Shown here piece after piece: positions 9,707 through 20,301 of a stretch of DNA of 64,000 nucleotides; position 1 is the stretch's first letter, and each line of letters starts with the position of its first letter. The DNA is from Bradyrhizobium sp. Y36. GTDB lineage: Bacteria; Pseudomonadota; Alphaproteobacteria; Rhizobiales; Xanthobacteraceae. The notes under the pieces were generated by a model that did no database searches, was not told the DNA's origin, and saw only the letters and a program-made list of their open reading frames with translations. A program made the translations under genes and the position numbers. The DNA lies in the NCBI RefSeq assembly GCF_002531575.1, contig NZ_NWTI01000021.1:84396-148395 (forward strand). The letters are read 5' to 3'.

Positions 9707-10189
9707 ATGCGCTGCCCGAACTGCAACAGTCTCGATACGCAGGTAAAGGACTCGCGTCCGACCGAGGACTCTTCCGTCATCCGCAGGCGGCGCGTGTGCG
9801 TCGCCTGCGAATTTCGCTTCACCACCTTCGAGCGCGTGCAGCTGCGCGAGCTCACGGTGATCAAGCGCAACGGCCGCCGCGTGCCGTTCGACCGTGACAA
9901 GCTGATGCGCTCGGTGTCGATCAGTCTGCGGAAGCGGCCGGTCGAGCCGGAACGGGTGGAGAAGATGGTCTCCACCATCGTGCGCGAGCTCGAGACTGGC
10001 GGCGAGGCCGAGATCTCGTCCGAGGTGATCGGCGAGACCGTGATGGAGCATCTGCGTACGCTCGACGACGTCGCCTATGTGCGCTTCGCCTCGGTCTACC
10101 GCAATTTCCGCGAGGCGAAGGATTTCGCCGACGTGCTCGGCGAGCTCTCGGGTGAGGAGGAAGCGCGGCTCGCCGCGATCCGCAAATGA
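9707..10189 (+). CDS. nrdR: Transcriptional repressor NrdR
   Basis: Represses ribonucleotide reductase genes in response to ATP/dATP. The 160-residue protein starts with a zinc ribbon (C3, C6, C31, C34: MRCPNC and CVAC) followed by an ATP-cone domain from about residue 49 (VIKRNGRRVPFDRDKLMRSV). Length is typical. It sits 15 bp after glyA, and its last bases overlap the ribD start (ATGA at 10186–10189), so translational coupling is likely. The glyA–nrdR–rib order is widespread in alphaproteobacteria. Confidence 0.96.
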   Translation: MRCPNCNSLDTQVKDSRPTEDSSVIRRRRVCVACEFRFTTFERVQLRELTVIKRNGRRVPFDRDKLMRSVSISLRKRPVEPERVEKMVSTIVRELETGGEAEISSEVIGETVMEHLRTLDDVAYVRFASVYRNFREAKDFADVLGELSGEEEARLAAIRK

Positions 10190-11334
10190 TCTTCCGTATC
10201 CTGGAAGACCAGTTCGCCCAGAAGATCCGCGACGCCAAGGACGCCGACCGCCGCTTCATGGAGCTGGCGCTGGCATTGGGCCGGCGCGGGCAGGGGCGGA
10301 CCTGGCCCAATCCTGCCGTCGGCGCCGTCATCGTCAAGGACGGCGTCATCGTCGGCCGCGGCTGGACGCAACCGGGCGGGCGGCCGCATGGCGAGCCCGA
10401 GGCTTTGCGGCGCGCGGGAGAAGCCGCCCGCGGCGCCACGCTCTACGTCACGCTCGAGCCATGCTCGCATTTCGGCAAGTCGCCGCCTTGCGCCGATGCG
10501 GTGATCGCCGCCGGTATCAAGCGGGTGGTGGCGGCGATCGAGGATCCCAATCCCGAAGTTGCAGGGCAGGGGCATGCACGCCTGCGCGCTGCCGGCATCG
10601 CCGTGGACGTCGGCCTGTGCGCGGCAGAGGCGGCGTTCGACCATGCCGGGCATTTCCGTCGCATCAGGGATCACCGCCCGCATGTGATCCTCAAGCTCGC
10701 GGTCTCGCCCGACGGCAAGATCGGCGCCGCCGGCGGCAAGCCGGTCGCGATCACCGGGGAGGCGGCGCGCAATCGCGTGCATCTCCTGCGCGCGCAGAGC
10801 GATGCCATCCTGGTCGGCATCGGCACGGTGCTGGCGGACGATCCGCAGCTCAATTGTCGCTTGCCGGGCATGGAGGCGCGCTCGCCGGTGCGTGTGGTGC
10901 TCGACCAGAGCCTGCGCATCCCCGCTTCAAGCCAGCTCGTGCGTTCCGCGCGCGAGACGCCGCTTTGGGTGATCGGGTCCGAGCTCGCAGAAGCCGCGGC
11001 CGCGACCCGCCTGGGCGCGGCCGGTGCGCAAATCATGCGCATGCCGCCGAACGGTGCATCCGGGCTCGATCTTCCCGCCGTGCTGCATGCGCTGGCCGAG
11101 AAGGGCATCACGCGGCTGATGGTCGAGGGTGGCAGCCGCGTGGCGGCGTCCTTCGTCGCGGCCGGCCTCGTCGACGAGATCTGGCTGTTCCGCGGCACGG
11201 AAGCGGTTGGCCCTGGCGGCGTCGATGCGCTCGATGCATTGCCCCTGACGAAAATCACGCAGTCGCCGGCCTACAAGGTTCATGCTAGCGAAACATTCGG
11301 CAAGGACACTCTCACCATCTACGAGCGCGCGTAA
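10186..11334 (+). CDS. ribD: Bifunctional riboflavin deaminase/reductase
   Basis: Catalyses two steps of riboflavin synthesis: deamination of the pyrimidine intermediate, then reduction of its ribosyl side chain. The N-terminal zinc deaminase domain shows HGE (68–70) and PCSHFGKSPPC (92–102). The C-terminal reductase domain starts near residue 164 (RPHVILKLAVSPDGKIGA) and contains VEGGSRVAASF. At 382 residues it is full length. Its start overlaps nrdR and its stop overlaps the ribE start by one base (TAATG). Confidence 0.96.
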   Translation: MIFRILEDQFAQKIRDAKDADRRFMELALALGRRGQGRTWPNPAVGAVIVKDGVIVGRGWTQPGGRPHGEPEALRRAGEAARGATLYVTLEPCSHFGKSPPCADAVIAAGIKRVVAAIEDPNPEVAGQGHARLRAAGIAVDVGLCAAEAAFDHAGHFRRIRDHRPHVILKLAVSPDGKIGAAGGKPVAITGEAARNRVHLLRAQSDAILVGIGTVLADDPQLNCRLPGMEARSPVRVVLDQSLRIPASSQLVRSARETPLWVIGSELAEAAAATRLGAAGAQIMRMPPNGASGLDLPAVLHALAEKGITRLMVEGGSRVAASFVAAGLVDEIWLFRGTEAVGPGGVDALDALPLTKITQSPAYKVHASETFGKDTLTIYERA

Positions 11335-11945
11335 TGTTCACCGGCATTGTCACCGATATCGGCGAGATCGTCAGCTTCACGCCCGTGGCACAGGGCCAGC
11401 TGCACCGGCTGCGCATCGCCTGCAGCTACGACCAGGCCACCATCGCCGACGGCGCCTCGATCGCCAGCAACGGCGTGTGCCTGACGGTGGTCGCCTCCGG
11501 CGTCGCAGGCGGCAAAACCTGGTACGATGTCGATGCTGCGGCGGAGACGCTGGCGCTGACCACGGCCAAGCACTGGAAACTGGGCACGAAGCTCAATCTC
11601 GAGCGCGCGCTCAAGATCGGCGACGAGCTCGGCGGCCATATCGTCGCCGGCCATGTCGACGGCATCGCGACCATTATCGGCCGCGAGGACTTGCCCGACA
11701 TGGCGCGGTTCGAGCTCTCCACCACGCGGGAGCTGGCCCGGTTCATCGCCACCAAGGGCTCGATCACGCTCGACGGCGTCTCGCTGACGGTCAATACGGT
11801 CAAGGACGTGACCTTTTCGGTGCTGATCATCCCGCATACGCTCGATGTCACCACGATCGGTGGCTGGAAGGCGGGCAGCGAGGTTAATATCGAGGTCGAT
11901 CTGATGGCCCGCTATGCGGCGCGGCTGACGGAAATGACGGTCTAG
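11334..11945 (+). CDS. ribE: Riboflavin synthase alpha subunit
   Basis: Dismutates two 6,7-dimethyl-8-ribityllumazine molecules to riboflavin. The 203-residue protein shows the characteristic start MFTGIVTDIGEI and the repeated lumazine-binding barrels. The second begins around GDELGGHIVAGHVDG. The stop is followed by a strong palindromic element (11948–12021) that separates it from ribH and may lower readthrough. The ATG overlaps the ribD stop by one base. Confidence 0.96.
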   Translation: MFTGIVTDIGEIVSFTPVAQGQLHRLRIACSYDQATIADGASIASNGVCLTVVASGVAGGKTWYDVDAAAETLALTTAKHWKLGTKLNLERALKIGDELGGHIVAGHVDGIATIIGREDLPDMARFELSTTRELARFIATKGSITLDGVSLTVNTVKDVTFSVLIIPHTLDVTTIGGWKAGSEVNIEVDLMARYAARLTEMTV

Positions 11946-11947
11946 CC

Positions 11948-12021
11948 GTCATTCCGGGGCGATGCGAAGCATCGAACCCGGAATCTCGAGATTCCGGGTT
12001 CGCTTCGCGCCCCGGAATGAC
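11948..12021. repeat. 74-bp palindromic element inside the rib cluster
   Basis: The outer inverted repeat gtcattccggggcg/cgccccggaatgac encloses two inner hairpins, one around gatgcgaagcatc and one perfect (gaacccggaatct/agattccgggttc). It lies between ribE and ribH, and the 3' side is followed by gtttct. It may act as an RNA-stabilising or attenuating structure. The architecture is that of a REP-like dispersed element. Confidence 0.75.
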
Positions 12022-12102
12022 AGTTTCTAACTTGGCTTACGTGCCTGCGGCGACTACATAACGCGCCGACCCAAGAGACGACTTCACGAACGGATTGAGA
12101 CG

Positions 12103-12594
12103 ATGGCAGACGCGCGGCGCGCACCCCTGAAGGACCAGACCGACATTTCCGGCGCGCGCGCGCTGATTGTCGAGGCACGGTTCTACGACGATCTCCAGGA
12201 CGCGCTTCTGGACGGCGCGGTGACCGAGCTGAAGGCGGCCGGCCTCACACATGACGTCATTACCGTTCCCGGGGCGCTCGAAATTCCGGCGGCCGTGGCC
12301 ATCGCGGTGGATGCAGCGGCGGCGAACGGCAAGCCCTATGACGCAGTGATCGCGCTTGGCTGCGTGATCCGCGGCGACACCATCCACTTCGAGATCGTCT
12401 CGCAGGAATCCTCGCGGGCGCTGATGGACCTCGCCGTGGCGCGCAAGCTGCCGCTCGGCAACGGCATCCTCACCGTCAACAACGAGGACCAGGCCTGGGC
12501 GCGGGCGCGCGCCAGCGAGCTCAACAAGGGCGGCGATGCCGCGCGCGCGGCGCTGGCGATGTTGCGCATCAAGCGCCGTCTGGCGCGGGCCTGA
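12103..12594 (+). CDS. ribH: 6,7-dimethyl-8-ribityllumazine synthase
   Basis: Makes the riboflavin synthase substrate by condensing the pyrimidinedione with dihydroxybutanone phosphate. The 163-residue protein has the family's VPGALEIPAAVAIA (57–70), the GCVIRGDTIHFE substrate-binding stretch and the GILTVNNEDQAWARA segment. It is full length. It is followed by nusB four bases after its stop, as in many bacteria where ribH and nusB are coupled. Confidence 0.96.
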   Translation: MADARRAPLKDQTDISGARALIVEARFYDDLQDALLDGAVTELKAAGLTHDVITVPGALEIPAAVAIAVDAAAANGKPYDAVIALGCVIRGDTIHFEIVSQESSRALMDLAVARKLPLGNGILTVNNEDQAWARARASELNKGGDAARAALAMLRIKRRLARA

Positions 12595-12598
12595 AGCC

Positions 12599-13087
12599 AT
12601 GGCTGACACCAGGAAACCGCCGGCTGCGGAGAAGAAGGCGAACCGGCGCGGCGCCGCGCGGCTCGCGGCCGTGCAGGCGCTCTACCAGATGGACATCGCC
12701 GGCGCCGGCATCAACGACATCTTCGCCGAGTTCGAGAGCCACTGGCTCGGCAACGAGGTCGAGGGCGACACCTATTTGCCGGCGGAAGCCGCCTTCTTCC
12801 GCGACGTCGTCTCGGGCGTGGTGCGCGACCAGAAGAAGCTCGATCCCCTGATCGACGAGGCGCTGTCGAAGGGCTGGCCGCTCAAGCGGATCGAGGCGAT
12901 CCTGCGTGCGGTGCTGCGGGCAGGGGCCTACGAGCTCGAGCACCGCAAGGACGTGCCGGGCCGCGTCGTCGTCTCCGAATATGTCGACGTTGCCAACGCC
13001 TTCGTCGACCGCGAGGAGACCGGCATGGTCAACGCCGTGCTCGACCAGATCGGCCGCCAGTTTCGCAGTGACGAGTTCGGGCGGTAG
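12599..13087 (+). CDS. nusB: Transcription antitermination factor NusB
   Basis: Binds boxA RNA with NusE (S10) to support rRNA antitermination. The 162-residue all-helical protein shows the NusB core: RRGAARLAAVQALYQMDIAG at the start of helix 1, KRIEAILRAVLRAGAYEL in the middle, and VVVSEYVDVANAF plus GMVNAVLDQIGR near the end. The start at 12599 is four bases after the ribH stop. The upstream alternative at 12536 overlaps ribH and is rejected. A dispersed repeat follows the stop. Confidence 0.95.
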   Translation: MADTRKPPAAEKKANRRGAARLAAVQALYQMDIAGAGINDIFAEFESHWLGNEVEGDTYLPAEAAFFRDVVSGVVRDQKKLDPLIDEALSKGWPLKRIEAILRAVLRAGAYELEHRKDVPGRVVVSEYVDVANAFVDREETGMVNAVLDQIGRQFRSDEFGR

Positions 13088-13137
13088 TCGTGCTGAGGGG
13101 CGTCGCATTGAAGCAATACGCGAGCCCCATTCTCCGC

Positions 13138-13240
13138 TGTCATCACCCGCGAAGGCGGGTGATCCAGTACGCCGCGGCCAATCGATTTGACATGATCGTC
13201 TCTGGAATATTGGATCGCCCGGTCAAGCCGGGCGATGACA
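13138..13240. repeat. 103-bp dispersed palindromic repeat, family A, copy 1
   Basis: Ends are tgtcatcacccgcgaaggcg at the left and its imperfect complement ending gggcgatgaca at the right. Each end is a hairpin, and inward lie gatccagtac and attggatc half-sites. The same structure and nearly the same length recur at 41248–41350 and 44452–44557. The last ATG inside it (13235) opens the thiL frame and could be mistaken for the thiL start. Confidence 0.82.
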
Positions 13241-13261
13241 CCTGTCTGTGGGGCTAAGCCG

Positions 13262-14260
13262 GTGACAAACCCGCAAAATCCCTCCGCCGAAGACAGCCTC
13301 ATCGCGCGCTATTTCAAGCCGCTGGCGACCGATCCGGGTGCGTTCGGGCTGGTTGATGATGCCGCGGTGCTGTCCTCGTCCGGCGACGACATCGTCGTCA
13401 CCACCGACGCCGTCGTCGAGGGCGTGCACTATCTTGCCACCGACCCGCCCGACACAATCGCGCGAAAAGCGCTGCGGGTGAATTTGTCCGATCTCGCCGC
13501 CAAGGGCGCGGTGCCGGCCGGCTTCGTGCTGACGCTGGCGCTGCGGGCCAAGGAGGATTCCTGGCTGCGGCCGTTCGCGGATGCGCTGGGCGAGGACGCC
13601 AGGGAATTCGCCTGTCCGCTGCTCGGCGGCGACACGGTCTCGACGCCAGGTCCGCAGATGATCTCGATCACCGCCTTTGGCCGCGTGCCGAAAGGGCGGA
13701 TGGTCGGCCGGACCGGCGCCAGGCCGGGCGATCGCATCCTGGTGACGGGCACGATCGGCGATGCCGCCCTCGGCCTCGCTGTGCTCACCGGCGGCGCCGC
13801 CGCGGCGGCTCTGGCGTCCGATGCTGCCGCAAGGGAAGCCCTGGTCTCGCGTTATCGCGTGCCGCAGCCGCGCAACGTCCTGGCGCAGGCGGTGCGCGAA
13901 CATGCGACCGCCGCGATGGACGTCTCGGACGGGCTCGCCGGCGATCTGACCAAGCTCTGCGCGGCCTCGAACGTCTCGGCCACGGTCGAGGTGACGAGCG
14001 TGCCGCTCTCGGCCGCGGCTGCAAGCCTGATCGCCCGCAACGTGGTTTGCGTCGAGACGCTGCTGGCCGGCGGCGACGATTACGAGGTGCTGTGCACGGT
14101 GCCGCCGGCGCAGGTCGATGCGCTGGTCGCGGCGGGGCGGGCGGCTGGCCTTGCCGTCACGGCGATCGGCACGATCGTCGCGGGCCAGCAGGGCGCGCGC
14201 TTCCTGGACGGGCAGGGCCAGGAATTGGTTTTGAAGCGGCTGTCCTACAGCCACTTCTAG
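13262..14260 (+). CDS. thiL: Thiamine-monophosphate kinase
   Basis: ATP-dependent phosphorylation of thiamine monophosphate to thiamine diphosphate. The protein has the PurM-like fold with the Mg/ATP residues in GLVDDAAVL, VVTTDAVVEGVHY, NLSDLAAKGA and GGDT, and AMDVSDGLAGDL and AGGDDYE in the C-terminal half. The GTG at 13262 gives 332 residues and is preferred. The ATG at 13235 lies in the palindromic repeat and would add nine residues. It closes the glyA–thiL run and is followed by a terminator-like hairpin. Confidence 0.92.
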   Translation: MTNPQNPSAEDSLIARYFKPLATDPGAFGLVDDAAVLSSSGDDIVVTTDAVVEGVHYLATDPPDTIARKALRVNLSDLAAKGAVPAGFVLTLALRAKEDSWLRPFADALGEDAREFACPLLGGDTVSTPGPQMISITAFGRVPKGRMVGRTGARPGDRILVTGTIGDAALGLAVLTGGAAAAALASDAAAREALVSRYRVPQPRNVLAQAVREHATAAMDVSDGLAGDLTKLCAASNVSATVEVTSVPLSAAAASLIARNVVCVETLLAGGDDYEVLCTVPPAQVDALVAAGRAAGLAVTAIGTIVAGQQGARFLDGQGQELVLKRLSYSHF

Positions 14261-14386
14261 GAATTGCTCCAAACCGGCATCTTAGTTCTCGGCACATGCT
14301 CCTAAATACCTGCCGAGATCGACGTTTTCGCCTCTATCCGGCGTTGCACCCTCAATTTGATTTTGGCAAGCTTGTGGACGACTGAG

Positions 14387-14418
14387 GCCGCCCCTTTTGG
14401 GCAAGGGGCGGCTTTGTT
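14387..14418 (+). terminator. Rho-independent terminator between thiL and hppA
   Basis: An eight-base perfect stem, gccgcccc/ggggcggc, with a ten-base loop, followed by tttgtt. It is located about 125 bp after thiL and before hppA. Confidence 0.65.
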
Positions 14419-14495
14419 CGAAATCAAGGCGCCGCACCGCACGACGGACAACAAAGGCGCCGGGGATACATCAAGGGATCTGAGGCAAACATCAC

Positions 14496-16616
<2,121 letters not shown>

Positions 16617-16637
16617 GCCTCGCAGACGTGACAAGAG

Positions 16638-16667
16638 AAAACCCCGCGGCGCGAGCCGCGGGGTTTT
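16638..16667 (+). terminator. Strong terminator after hppA
   Basis: A 13-bp perfect inverted repeat (aaaaccccgcggc/gccgcggggtttt) with a four-base loop, 22 bp after the hppA stop. The A-run and T-run on the two sides make it potentially bidirectional. Confidence 0.93.
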
Positions 16668-16718
16668 GCTTGGCAGCAACCTCGTTCGCTGCATGCGAAC
16701 AAACACGGAGATCAATCC

Positions 16719-16874
16719 ATGTCGCTCTCATCCGCCCGGAATTATGCACTCCGCGCCGCCAAGTCGCAGGACCAGAAGGAGGCCGCCGAATTGTTGTCCA
16801 AGGCCATCCTGGAGCTCGCTCTGGCGATCGAGGCCACCGATGCCAAGGTCAAGAAGATCAACAAGTCGTCCTAA
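16719..16874 (+). CDS. 51-residue hypothetical protein
   Basis: ATG at 16719 after an ACGGAGA site, ending TAA at 16872–16874. The product starts MSLSSARNYALRAAKSQDQ and has an amphipathic central helix (KEAAELLSKAILELALAIEAT) and a lysine-rich tail (KVKKINKSS). Clean Shine–Dalgarno, good codon pattern and isolated position between a terminator and a convergent gene support a real gene. Function unknown. It is too short for the usual length cut-offs. Confidence 0.68.
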   Translation: MSLSSARNYALRAAKSQDQKEAAELLSKAILELALAIEATDAKVKKINKSS

Positions 16875-16919
16875 ATCATGAAACAACAACCTGAAGCGCG
16901 ATGACGATTCATCCAGATC

Positions 16920-17354
16920 TCATTGCGCTTCGGCGCGACGCGATTGGGTTGAATCATCATCGCGCACCTGCGCGAACACCTCCTTCGCGGCAAACAGCCC
17001 GTTGAGCGCGGCCGGGAAGCCGGCATAAACGGCCATCTGCATCAGGACTTCGACGATCTCATCGCGGCTGAGGCCGACGTTGAGGCCTGCCTCGATATGC
17101 ACCTTGAGCTGAGGTGTGGCGTTCCCCATGGCCGCGAGCGCTGCGATCGTCGCGATCTCGCGCGAACGCAGGTCGAGCCCGGGTCGTGAATAGATGTCGC
17201 CGAATGGAAATTCGAGGATGTAGGTGGCGAAGTCCGGGGCGATGTCGCCAAGCGCCGCCACGACCTTATGGCCGGCCTCTCCGTCGATCTCAGCGAGTGC
17301 GCGGCGACCGCGCTCCAGCCGGCTTGCGTCGGCGTTCGGGAAGTGTTGCGTCAT
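16920..17354 (-). CDS. Carboxymuconolactone decarboxylase-family protein
   Basis: A 144-residue helical protein of the CMD/AhpD superfamily: the family core runs from LDLRSREIATIAALAAMGNATPQ to HIEAGLNVGLSRDEIVEVLMQMAVYAGFPAALNG. The CxxC of AhpD-type peroxidase members is absent, so it is closer to the gamma-carboxymuconolactone decarboxylase type. The true substrate cannot be read from sequence. It overlaps the 3' end of the MerR gene by 65 bases, so the two are co-transcribed and the regulator probably controls it. Confidence 0.85.
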   Translation of the reverse strand: MTQHFPNADASRLERGRRALAEIDGEAGHKVVAALGDIAPDFATYILEFPFGDIYSRPGLDLRSREIATIAALAAMGNATPQLKVHIEAGLNVGLSRDEIVEVLMQMAVYAGFPAALNGLFAAKEVFAQVRDDDSTQSRRAEAQ

Positions 17355-17718
17355 ACTGTTTCATCCTCTGTTCCGTTTCGGCATAACCGCCGATCTTGGT
17401 GTCGAGGACGAGAAGACAGGCGTTCAGTTCGTCGACATGGGCACGCACGCTGTCGCGGTGCCGCTCCAGCAGCGCGCGCCGCTCGGCCTCGGTGCCGCTG
17501 CCTCGATCCCGGAGTTCCGCGTAAAGCAGCATGTCCCGGATCGGCATGCCGGTTGTCTTCAGGCGGCCGAGAAACTCGATCCAGACCAGGATCGCGGCGT
17601 CGTAGTCGCGTCGGCTGGATCGATCCCGGTCGGCGTAAGGCAACAACCCGATCCGCTCGTAGTAGCGGATCGTGTGGGCCGTCAGTCCGGAACGCCTTGC
17701 GAGTTCGCCGATCTTCAT
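17290..17718 (-). CDS. MerR-family transcriptional regulator
   Basis: A 142-residue regulator opening with the classic MerR helix-turn-helix MKIGELARRSGLTAHTIRYYERIGLL, followed by the YADRDRSSRRDY wing and a dimerisation coiled coil. The ATG at 17718 is preferred to 17745 since the family begins at MKIGELA and an AGGTGG site precedes it. No cysteine cluster typical of metal sensing is evident. Its 3' end overlaps the CMD-like gene, suggesting autoregulated control of the pair, perhaps in response to a quinone, oxidant or drug-like effector. Confidence 0.88.
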   Translation of the reverse strand: MKIGELARRSGLTAHTIRYYERIGLLPYADRDRSSRRDYDAAILVWIEFLGRLKTTGMPIRDMLLYAELRDRGSGTEAERRALLERHRDSVRAHVDELNACLLVLDTKIGGYAETEQRMKQYDATLPERRRKPAGARSPRTR

Positions 17719-17809
17719 GCCCACCTGTCTCTCATCACGACGCACGCAAACTACGAGTTTGAGCGCGCTCTAAGTCAAGCGACATTTGGGGCGAGACAAT
17801 GAGAACAGC

Positions 17810-17917
17810 GTAGGGCGGATTGGCGAAGCGCAATCCGCCACCTTTGCGTGCCGCGGCAATCGGCGGATCACGCCCAGCGACAGCGCTTCGCACAGTCGCA
17901 AGGCTAATCCGCCCTAC
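17810..17917. repeat. 108-bp intergenic inverted repeat
   Basis: Terminal inverted repeat gtagggcggatt/aatccgccctac, with an inner hairpin at the left end (ggcggattg…caatccgcc). It lies between the MerR promoter and the convergent end of the Bug-protein gene. It resembles the element at 49888–49981 in design (gtaggg…ccctac ends) and probably belongs to a related family. Confidence 0.75.
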
Positions 17918-17934
17918 AGGCTCGGAGCGCGCAG

Positions 17935-18948
17935 CTACTGCACGTCCATCTGCAGCCCTTCCTTCTGGATGATGCCGGCGAACTTCTTCGTCTCGGAATC
18001 CACGAAGGCGGCGAACTGCTCGGGCGTGCCGTAGTCGGCGCGGGCGCCCATGGCGAGGACCTGCTTCTTGATGTCGTCGCGCTCCAGCATCGCCTTGACC
18101 TGGAGATTGAGCGCGCTCAGCACCTCGGGCGAGACGCCCTTCGGCAGGAACACCGAGAACCAGGACGAGACGTCGAAATTCGAAAGCTCCGGCGCGCTCT
18201 CGCGCATGGTCGGCAGGTTCGGCGCAAGCTCGCTGCGCTCGGGGGTGGTGACGCAGAGACCGGTGAGCGTGCCGTTCTGTACCTGCGGCAGGCTCGGATA
18301 GAGATTGTCGAACAGGATCTGGATGTCGCCGGCGAGCGCGGCCTGCAGGGCGGGGCCGGCGCCGCGGAACGGGATGTGCGTCATCTTGAGGCCGGTGAGC
18401 TGCAGGAACCAGGCGCCGGTGAGGTGAGGGCTTTGGCCGACGCCGGAGGAGGCGTAGCTGAGCTTGTCCGGATTGGCCTTGAGAAAGGCGATCAGCTCGC
18501 CGACCGACTTGATGCCGGTCTTCGGATGCGCCGACACGATGTTCGGAATCCGGATCATGTTGGAGACCGGCTGAAGCTGGTCCGGCTTGTAGGTGAGATT
18601 CTTGAAGATGCTGTAGGCGATCGCGTTCGGGCCGGGATTGCCGATCAGGATGGTGTGGCCGTCGGGCTTGGCGCGAACCACCTCGGCCGTGCCGATGGTG
18701 CCGCCGCCGCCGGAGCGGTTTTCCACGACGGCCGACTGGCCCCAGGCGGTCTGCAGATGCGCAGCCAGGAGCCGGCCCATCACGTCGGTCGAGCCGCCGG
18801 CTGCGGCCGGCACGACGAGACGGACGTTTTCGGTGGGCTTCCAGTCCGCAAGGCTTGATCGCGGCAGGATCGCTGCGGCCGAAAGGCCGGCCACACCGGT
18901 GAGCACGCGACGGCGGGACAACAAAGTGTTCTGAAGTTTCTTGGGCAC
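17935..18948 (-). CDS. Bug-type tripartite tricarboxylate transporter binding protein
   Basis: A 337-residue periplasmic solute-binding protein. A Tat-like leader (LLSRRRVLTGVAGLSAAAIL) ends near residue 34, then comes the Bug fold with VRLVVPAAAGGSTDVMGR and VENRSGGGGTIG, which form the ligand pocket. Ligands in this family are usually carboxylates. No TctA/TctB membrane genes are adjacent, so it is one of the many orphan Bug proteins typical of Bradyrhizobium-like genomes. The start is at an ATG with a GAGGG site upstream. Confidence 0.9.
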   Translation of the reverse strand: MPKKLQNTLLSRRRVLTGVAGLSAAAILPRSSLADWKPTENVRLVVPAAAGGSTDVMGRLLAAHLQTAWGQSAVVENRSGGGGTIGTAEVVRAKPDGHTILIGNPGPNAIAYSIFKNLTYKPDQLQPVSNMIRIPNIVSAHPKTGIKSVGELIAFLKANPDKLSYASSGVGQSPHLTGAWFLQLTGLKMTHIPFRGAGPALQAALAGDIQILFDNLYPSLPQVQNGTLTGLCVTTPERSELAPNLPTMRESAPELSNFDVSSWFSVFLPKGVSPEVLSALNLQVKAMLERDDIKKQVLAMGARADYGTPEQFAAFVDSETKKFAGIIQKEGLQMDVQ

Positions 18949-19165
18949 GAATCCCTCCCTGCTTCTTTCTTTGCAGGGAGCGTAGGGAACCGGACGTGCG
19001 ACGGCAAGTCGCGCGCGACGACAGGTGCCGCGCGGAGGGCGGCACGACGCCGCAGGCGAGAGTCATATGCCTTCCCGCGGAATTGGAAGGCGCTCCCGAT
19101 ACTTATCCGGAAGCGTTGTCTTGACGCGGGTCGATCCCGACGCCGCTCGAAAACGCTGTGGCGAC

Positions 19166-19651
19166 TTAGTTGAAGCTGAGCAGCTTGAACAGCGGCGCGA
19201 GGTAGCTCATCTCCTGGCCCGACGTCGCCGTGGTGCGGCTGATGAAGTCGAAGATCTTGCCGTCCTGAAGGCCGTAATTCGCCAATCGCCGCACGCGCCG
19301 GTTCTTGTCGAAATAGACCGCGATCACGCGCTGGTCGACCACCTTCTGGTTCATGAAGGCGACCATGCGCTCCGAGCGCTGCGAGATGTAGTAGAACACC
19401 TCGCCGTCCAGGGTGGCGACGGTGGAGGGCGTGCCCATCACGATCAGCACCTGGTCCTGGCTCGCGCCGATCGGAATCTGCTCCAGCGCGCCGGGCGGCA
19501 GGATGTAACCCTTCTGGAACTGTTCGCCGGTGCAGCCGGCAAGTGCCGCGCCGACCACGGCCATGGCGGCGAGCATGCGGAAAGCCCGCCAGCGTGCATG
19601 AAGGCCGCGCCGCTGATCTGCGCGCGGGCTGGTCTGGTTCGTTGTCGTCAT
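19166..19651 (-). CDS. bamE: Outer membrane assembly lipoprotein BamE
   Basis: Component of the BAM complex that inserts beta-barrel proteins in the outer membrane. The 161-residue protein has a lipoprotein signal with lipobox LAGCTG and the SmpA/OmlA fold: ILPPGALEQIPIGASQDQVLIVMGTPS followed by FYYISQ and VIAVYFDKNRRVRRLANYGLQDGK. The start at 19651 is preferred to 19750, whose extra residues precede the signal and would overlap the divergent gene's start. It is divergent from the bc1 chaperone gene, an arrangement common in Rhizobiales. Confidence 0.92.
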   Translation of the reverse strand: MTTTNQTSPRADQRRGLHARWRAFRMLAAMAVVGAALAGCTGEQFQKGYILPPGALEQIPIGASQDQVLIVMGTPSTVATLDGEVFYYISQRSERMVAFMNQKVVDQRVIAVYFDKNRRVRRLANYGLQDGKIFDFISRTTATSGQEMSYLAPLFKLLSFN

Positions 19652-19749
19652 AGCGGAACTGATTCCGTCCCCTTGCGTCGCGCGAGGCGCTGAAGTACCG
19701 GGCTGGGCGACTGAATGCAACACACGCGCGCCCGCTTGCGGAAACCACA

Positions 19750-20301
19750 ATGCTTTGGCCGTTCAATCACTTCAGGAAACCCCGGCTAACCCCGCCGGGC
19801 ACCATTGAAGCCATCTATGGCATGATCGTGACGCAGGCGCGAGAACCCATATTTTACCGCGACTTGGGCGTGCCCGATACGGTTAACGGCCGTTTCGATC
19901 TGTTGCTGCTGCATCTGTGGCTGTTGCTGCGACGCCTGCGCACGGTCCAGGGCGCCGCGGAGCTGTCGCAGGCGCTGTTCGACCGCTTCTGCGAGGACAT
20001 GGACGACAATCTGCGGGAGATGGGAGTGGGCGACCAGACCGTGCCGAAGCGGATGCGGGCCTTCGGCGAGGCCTTCTACGGCCGCGTCCAGGCCTACGAC
20101 CAGGCCGTCGAGGCCGGCGGCGAGGCCCTGGCAGAGGCGATCTGCAAGAATATCTTGAATGGGACCGGCCTGGACCAGGCCAAGCGGATCGCGGCCTATG
20201 CCAAGGCCAGCGAGGCCGCGCTCGGCCAGACCGGCGAGGCCGCGCTGCTGCAGGCCTCCTTCAGCTTTCCTCCAGCGCTTCCCGAAGGTGTCACGCCATG
20301 A
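19750..20301 (+). CDS. Ubiquinol-cytochrome c chaperone-family protein
   Basis: A 183-residue CBP3-like protein that assists cytochrome bc1 assembly in alphaproteobacteria and mitochondria. Diagnostic stretches are IYGMIVTQAREPIFYRDLGVPDTVNGRFDLLLLHLWLLLRRLR and the following DRFCEDMDDNLREMGVGDQTVPKRMRAFGEAFYGR segment. It is predicted to be helical and soluble or peripheral to the membrane. Its stop overlaps the start of the DUF177 gene (ATGA), so they form an operon. Confidence 0.9.
   Translation: MLWPFNHFRKPRLTPPGTIEAIYGMIVTQAREPIFYRDLGVPDTVNGRFDLLLLHLWLLLRRLRTVQGAAELSQALFDRFCEDMDDNLREMGVGDQTVPKRMRAFGEAFYGRVQAYDQAVEAGGEALAEAICKNILNGTGLDQAKRIAAYAKASEAALGQTGEAALLQASFSFPPALPEGVTP

Noticed and set aside
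10077..11288. A 403-codon frame overlapping ribD in another phase
   Set aside because: RibD has both its domains in the other frame with intact motifs. This frame is Arg/Ala-rich, as expected from shifted GC-rich codons.
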